From positions 1-64,000 of the forward strand of contig PLZS01000130.1 of assembly GCA_003153555.1 (NCBI GenBank): a stretch of DNA of 64,000 nt, read 5' to 3'. This stretch comes from Candidatus Melainabacteria bacterium. GTDB taxonomy: Bacteria > Cyanobacteriota > Vampirovibrionia > Obscuribacterales > Obscuribacteraceae. A program made the position numbers and the translations under genes. The notes under the pieces are model-generated. The model was not told where the DNA came from. It ran no database searches and was given only the letters and a program-made list of their open reading frames with translations. Below are positions 62,084 to 64,000 of the stretch, piece by piece (position 1 is the stretch's first letter; every line of letters starts with the position of its first letter).

Positions 62084-63367
62084 TTAGTTCTGGAAAAATG
62101 GCAACTCGCCGCTTGCACTCATGATTATAGCCTCTTCCAGAACGCACTTAACATGGAGATATGTGAGACCGCCTTGAACAAAAACCGCAAAAGGGGGGCG
62201 AAGCGGCCCATCTGCCGAAAGCTCTATAGTCGCCCCCTCCACAAAAGTGCCCGCTGCCATGATCACAGGGTCCTGATAACCGGGCATCAGGGACGGTTCG
62301 GGAATGACGTGGGCGTTCACTGGGGACCCCTTTTGAATGGCCCGGCAAAAATTGACTAGCTGCTCAGGACCGGCAAATTTTATCGCTTGAATTATGTCAG
62401 AACGCTTATCGAGCGCCGTTGGTTTAACTTCACAACCCAATTCGGCCAGAGTAGCCGCAAATAGCAACGCCCCTTTGACGGCGTTTGAAACCACGGCTGG
62501 CGCCATAAACAAGCCTTGCAAGACAAGACGATTCTGGTTGTAGGTCAAGCCCAGATGACCGCCTATCCCCGGAGCAGTTAGCCTGTTCAACGCCCTGTCA
62601 ACCAGGGCCGTGTCCCCAGCGACATACCCCCCGGTGATTGCCAGCCCGCCGCCAGGGTTCTTTATAAGAGATCCGGCCAGCAAGTTCGCGCCAGCGGAAG
62701 TAGGCTCGGCCGGCTCGACGAATTCTCCATAACAATTGTCGACAAAGACAATGCAATCTTTATGTACGGCTTTGGCTGCAGTGCAAAGCCGGGCAATATC
62801 TTCGTTATTCAAGCTGCGGCGGGCGATGCTGTAGCCACAAGATTTCTGAATGTAGAACATGCAACGAGAACTCGGCGCAGTACTCTTGATTTTCTCTAGC
62901 AAGGATTGATTGGTTTCCTCAGAGGGATCCAAATCTATTTCTTGATAACGAACTCCCAGCGAAATGAGATTCCCAGACTCGTCACCCTCAAGACCAATCA
63001 CCTCTTTCAAAGTGTCATAGGGCTGTCCGGTCAGGGAAAAAAGCGTGTCGCCTGGCCCCAAGTTGCCGAGAAGCGCGCAAGCGATGGCATGGGTTCCCGA
63101 AACAAATTGCATGCGCACAGCAGCTGATTGTGATTCAAATATAGATGCGAATATTTTGTCGATCGTCTCCCGACCTGGATCATTTCGACCGTAGCCTGTG
63201 CGTTCAGCGAAATACTCCTCAGTCAATCGATGTGCACGAAAAGCATTGAGGACACGCTTTTGGTTGATCGTCGCAATTTCATCGACTGCAGCGAAGGCAT
63301 TGAGTAATTTTTTTTCTGCGCTCTTTATCAACGCAGCGGCATTTAGTTCTTTAATCGGCATCGCCAT
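62084..63367 (-). CDS. Aluminium-resistance family PLP-dependent lyase (methionine gamma-lyase-like)
   Basis: The 427-residue enzyme has the pattern of the Met_gamma_lyase/aluminium-resistance family: RTGYGRNDPGRETIDKIF, then MQFVSGTHAIACALLGNL, the Asp-containing VFVDNCYGEFVEP, and the PLP lysine in SLIKNPGGGLAITGGY. Members are fold-type I PLP enzymes linked to Cys/Met metabolism or to aluminium tolerance, but most remain uncharacterised. The length is normal. The start is ATG 63367; an internal ATG at 63361 is equally possible. It is first in a minus-strand series with prs and the MBL hydrolase, and divergent from comF. Confidence 0.92.
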   Translation of the reverse strand: MAMPIKELNAAALIKSAEKKLLNAFAAVDEIATINQKRVLNAFRAHRLTEEYFAERTGYGRNDPGRETIDKIFASIFESQSAAVRMQFVSGTHAIACALLGNLGPGDTLFSLTGQPYDTLKEVIGLEGDESGNLISLGVRYQEIDLDPSEETNQSLLEKIKSTAPSSRCMFYIQKSCGYSIARRSLNNEDIARLCTAAKAVHKDCIVFVDNCYGEFVEPAEPTSAGANLLAGSLIKNPGGGLAITGGYVAGDTALVDRALNRLTAPGIGGHLGLTYNQNRLVLQGLFMAPAVVSNAVKGALLFAATLAELGCEVKPTALDKRSDIIQAIKFAGPEQLVNFCRAIQKGSPVNAHVIPEPSLMPGYQDPVIMAAGTFVEGATIELSADGPLRPPFAVFVQGGLTYLHVKCVLEEAIIMSASGELPFFQN

Positions 63368-63476
63368 CTTTTTTGTAGAAAGACGAGTCTAGCAGGTTCG
63401 ATTTCTTTGGCAGGAAATTGAACTTATTTGCTCGTTCAAACGTTACTTAATTAGAGGCTAGAAAAGGAGATTGGAG

Positions 63477-64000
63477 TTGAACAAGAAAATTCTAGTAAGC
63501 AGAATATCTGCACAATTAAAGGACTTTCTTTTCTCGTTTGTGAGCGAAGAAAATTGTCGAATTTGCCAAAGAGTGTTGCTTGCTCGGGGGCAGCTCTTGC
63601 AGCCGGCGATGGGATTTAAGGTCGAGGCGAAACCGGCTATTGTTCATCGATGGGTGAATGATATTCCAGAATATTCGCGAGTCATTTGCGCAAATTGCTG
63701 GGAATCCTTGTGCACGAGTGCTCCGCTCATTGGTTTCTATCCGCATGAGAATGATCAGTCGTTCGCGATAGTAAGCGGAGCACCCTACAAGGGTGAGTTG
63801 AGGCAGCTGATTCATCGACTGAAGTACGATGGAGATCGACTGTTGGCACCGGATCTGGCAGCAATAATGCTGAATGGCTGGCGCATGGGTTCAATTTTTC
63901 TCAATCAAAAACAACCGATTCTGGTGCCGGTGCCCTTACATTGGCGAAGAAGTATGGAACGAGGTTTCAATCAAGCCGAACTGCTGGCTAGTGAAGCGTC
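63477..64000 (+). CDS. comF: ComF-family phosphoribosyltransferase-like protein (3' end outside window)
   Basis: The start is TTG 63477, seven bases after GGAG; the upstream TTG 63471 is too close to it. The N-terminal part (residues 25-75) contains four Cys in C-x2-C pairs (CRICQ, CANC), a zinc ribbon of the ComF double-zinc type. The middle has YKGELRQLIHRLKYDGDRLL, and PVPLHWRRSMERGFNQAELLA, the hallmark of the ComF family. The PRPP loop lies beyond the edge. ComF proteins are needed for natural DNA uptake in some bacteria, and act near PriA/ComFA. Incomplete at 64000. Confidence 0.9.
   Translation, partial: MNKKILVSRISAQLKDFLFSFVSEENCRICQRVLLARGQLLQPAMGFKVEAKPAIVHRWVNDIPEYSRVICANCWESLCTSAPLIGFYPHENDQSFAIVSGAPYKGELRQLIHRLKYDGDRLLAPDLAAIMLNGWRMGSIFLNQKQPILVPVPLHWRRSMERGFNQAELLASEA

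Noticed and set aside
1-64000. tRNA, rRNA, tmRNA, riboswitch
   Set aside because: Intergenic stretches were scanned by eye for cloverleaf or GGTTCGAATCC-type arms and none fit; short RNAs could still be missed.

Overview
The window is a 64 kb piece of a bacterial chromosome of roughly balanced base composition, with both ends inside genes. No rRNA, tRNA or CRISPR array was found. Gene style suggests a non-photosynthetic cyanobacterium-like lineage (Melainabacteria/Obscuribacterales): very large secreted TPR proteins, membrane Ser/Thr kinases, zinc-ribbon proteins, long-form hibernation factor, poly-HAMP hybrid kinases, frequent GTG/TTG starts. That assignment is an inference from gene content only and needs a marker-gene search.

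Region 1 (1-10959) is accessory metabolism. A D-aminoacylase-type amidohydrolase (cut by the left edge) follows an NTF2-like membrane-anchored protein on the minus strand. Divergent from them is a tightly coupled seven-gene plus-strand operon (2129-9202): processive-type glycosyltransferase, sterol-desaturase-type hydroxylase, AurF-like diiron oxygenase, 2Fe-2S ferredoxin, Rieske oxygenase, hexapeptide-type acyltransferase-like membrane protein and a GH3-family adenylating enzyme. Facing it are a second ferritin-like diiron protein, an SDR and ArfB. I read this as an uncharacterised biosynthetic cluster, probably for an oxidised, acylated and/or glycosylated metabolite or lipid; it is the best candidate for a new system in the window.

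Region 2 (11645-25600) holds regulatory and envelope genes: a zinc-ribbon protein with a histone-H1-like tail, a pentapeptide-repeat/SWIM-like protein, an epimerase, two translationally coupled membrane Ser/Thr kinases, a 195-residue secreted protein, a 1270-residue TPR protein, the hibernation factor hpf and a secreted TIM-barrel protein.

Region 3 (25850-42276) is more housekeeping: nadE, a small membrane protein, a FadJ/FadB-like bifunctional protein whose dehydrogenase half looks broken and carries an in-frame REPIN-like element, thpR, a single-domain response regulator, a peptidoglycan amidase, mnmA, a TPR protein, mfd and a PpiC-type lipoprotein.

Region 4 (42300-52900) is dominated by a minus-strand signalling operon: a giant soluble poly-HAMP/GAF hybrid histidine kinase with three receivers, CheR, a receiver-less CheB, and a second hybrid kinase with an Hpt domain. 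A Ser-Gly-Gly repeat ORF with a reading-frame conflict lies just before it.

Region 5 (53300-64000) contains a CPBP protease, a Fic protein with an AbiEi-like N-terminus preceded by three 24-bp direct repeats, a short decaying island with a rhomboid-TPR pseudogene, small secreted proteins, then an MBL hydrolase, prs, a PLP-dependent lyase of the aluminium-resistance family and the start of comF at the right edge. Short palindromic REP-like sequences occur at 15.3, 29.1 and 34.1 kb.
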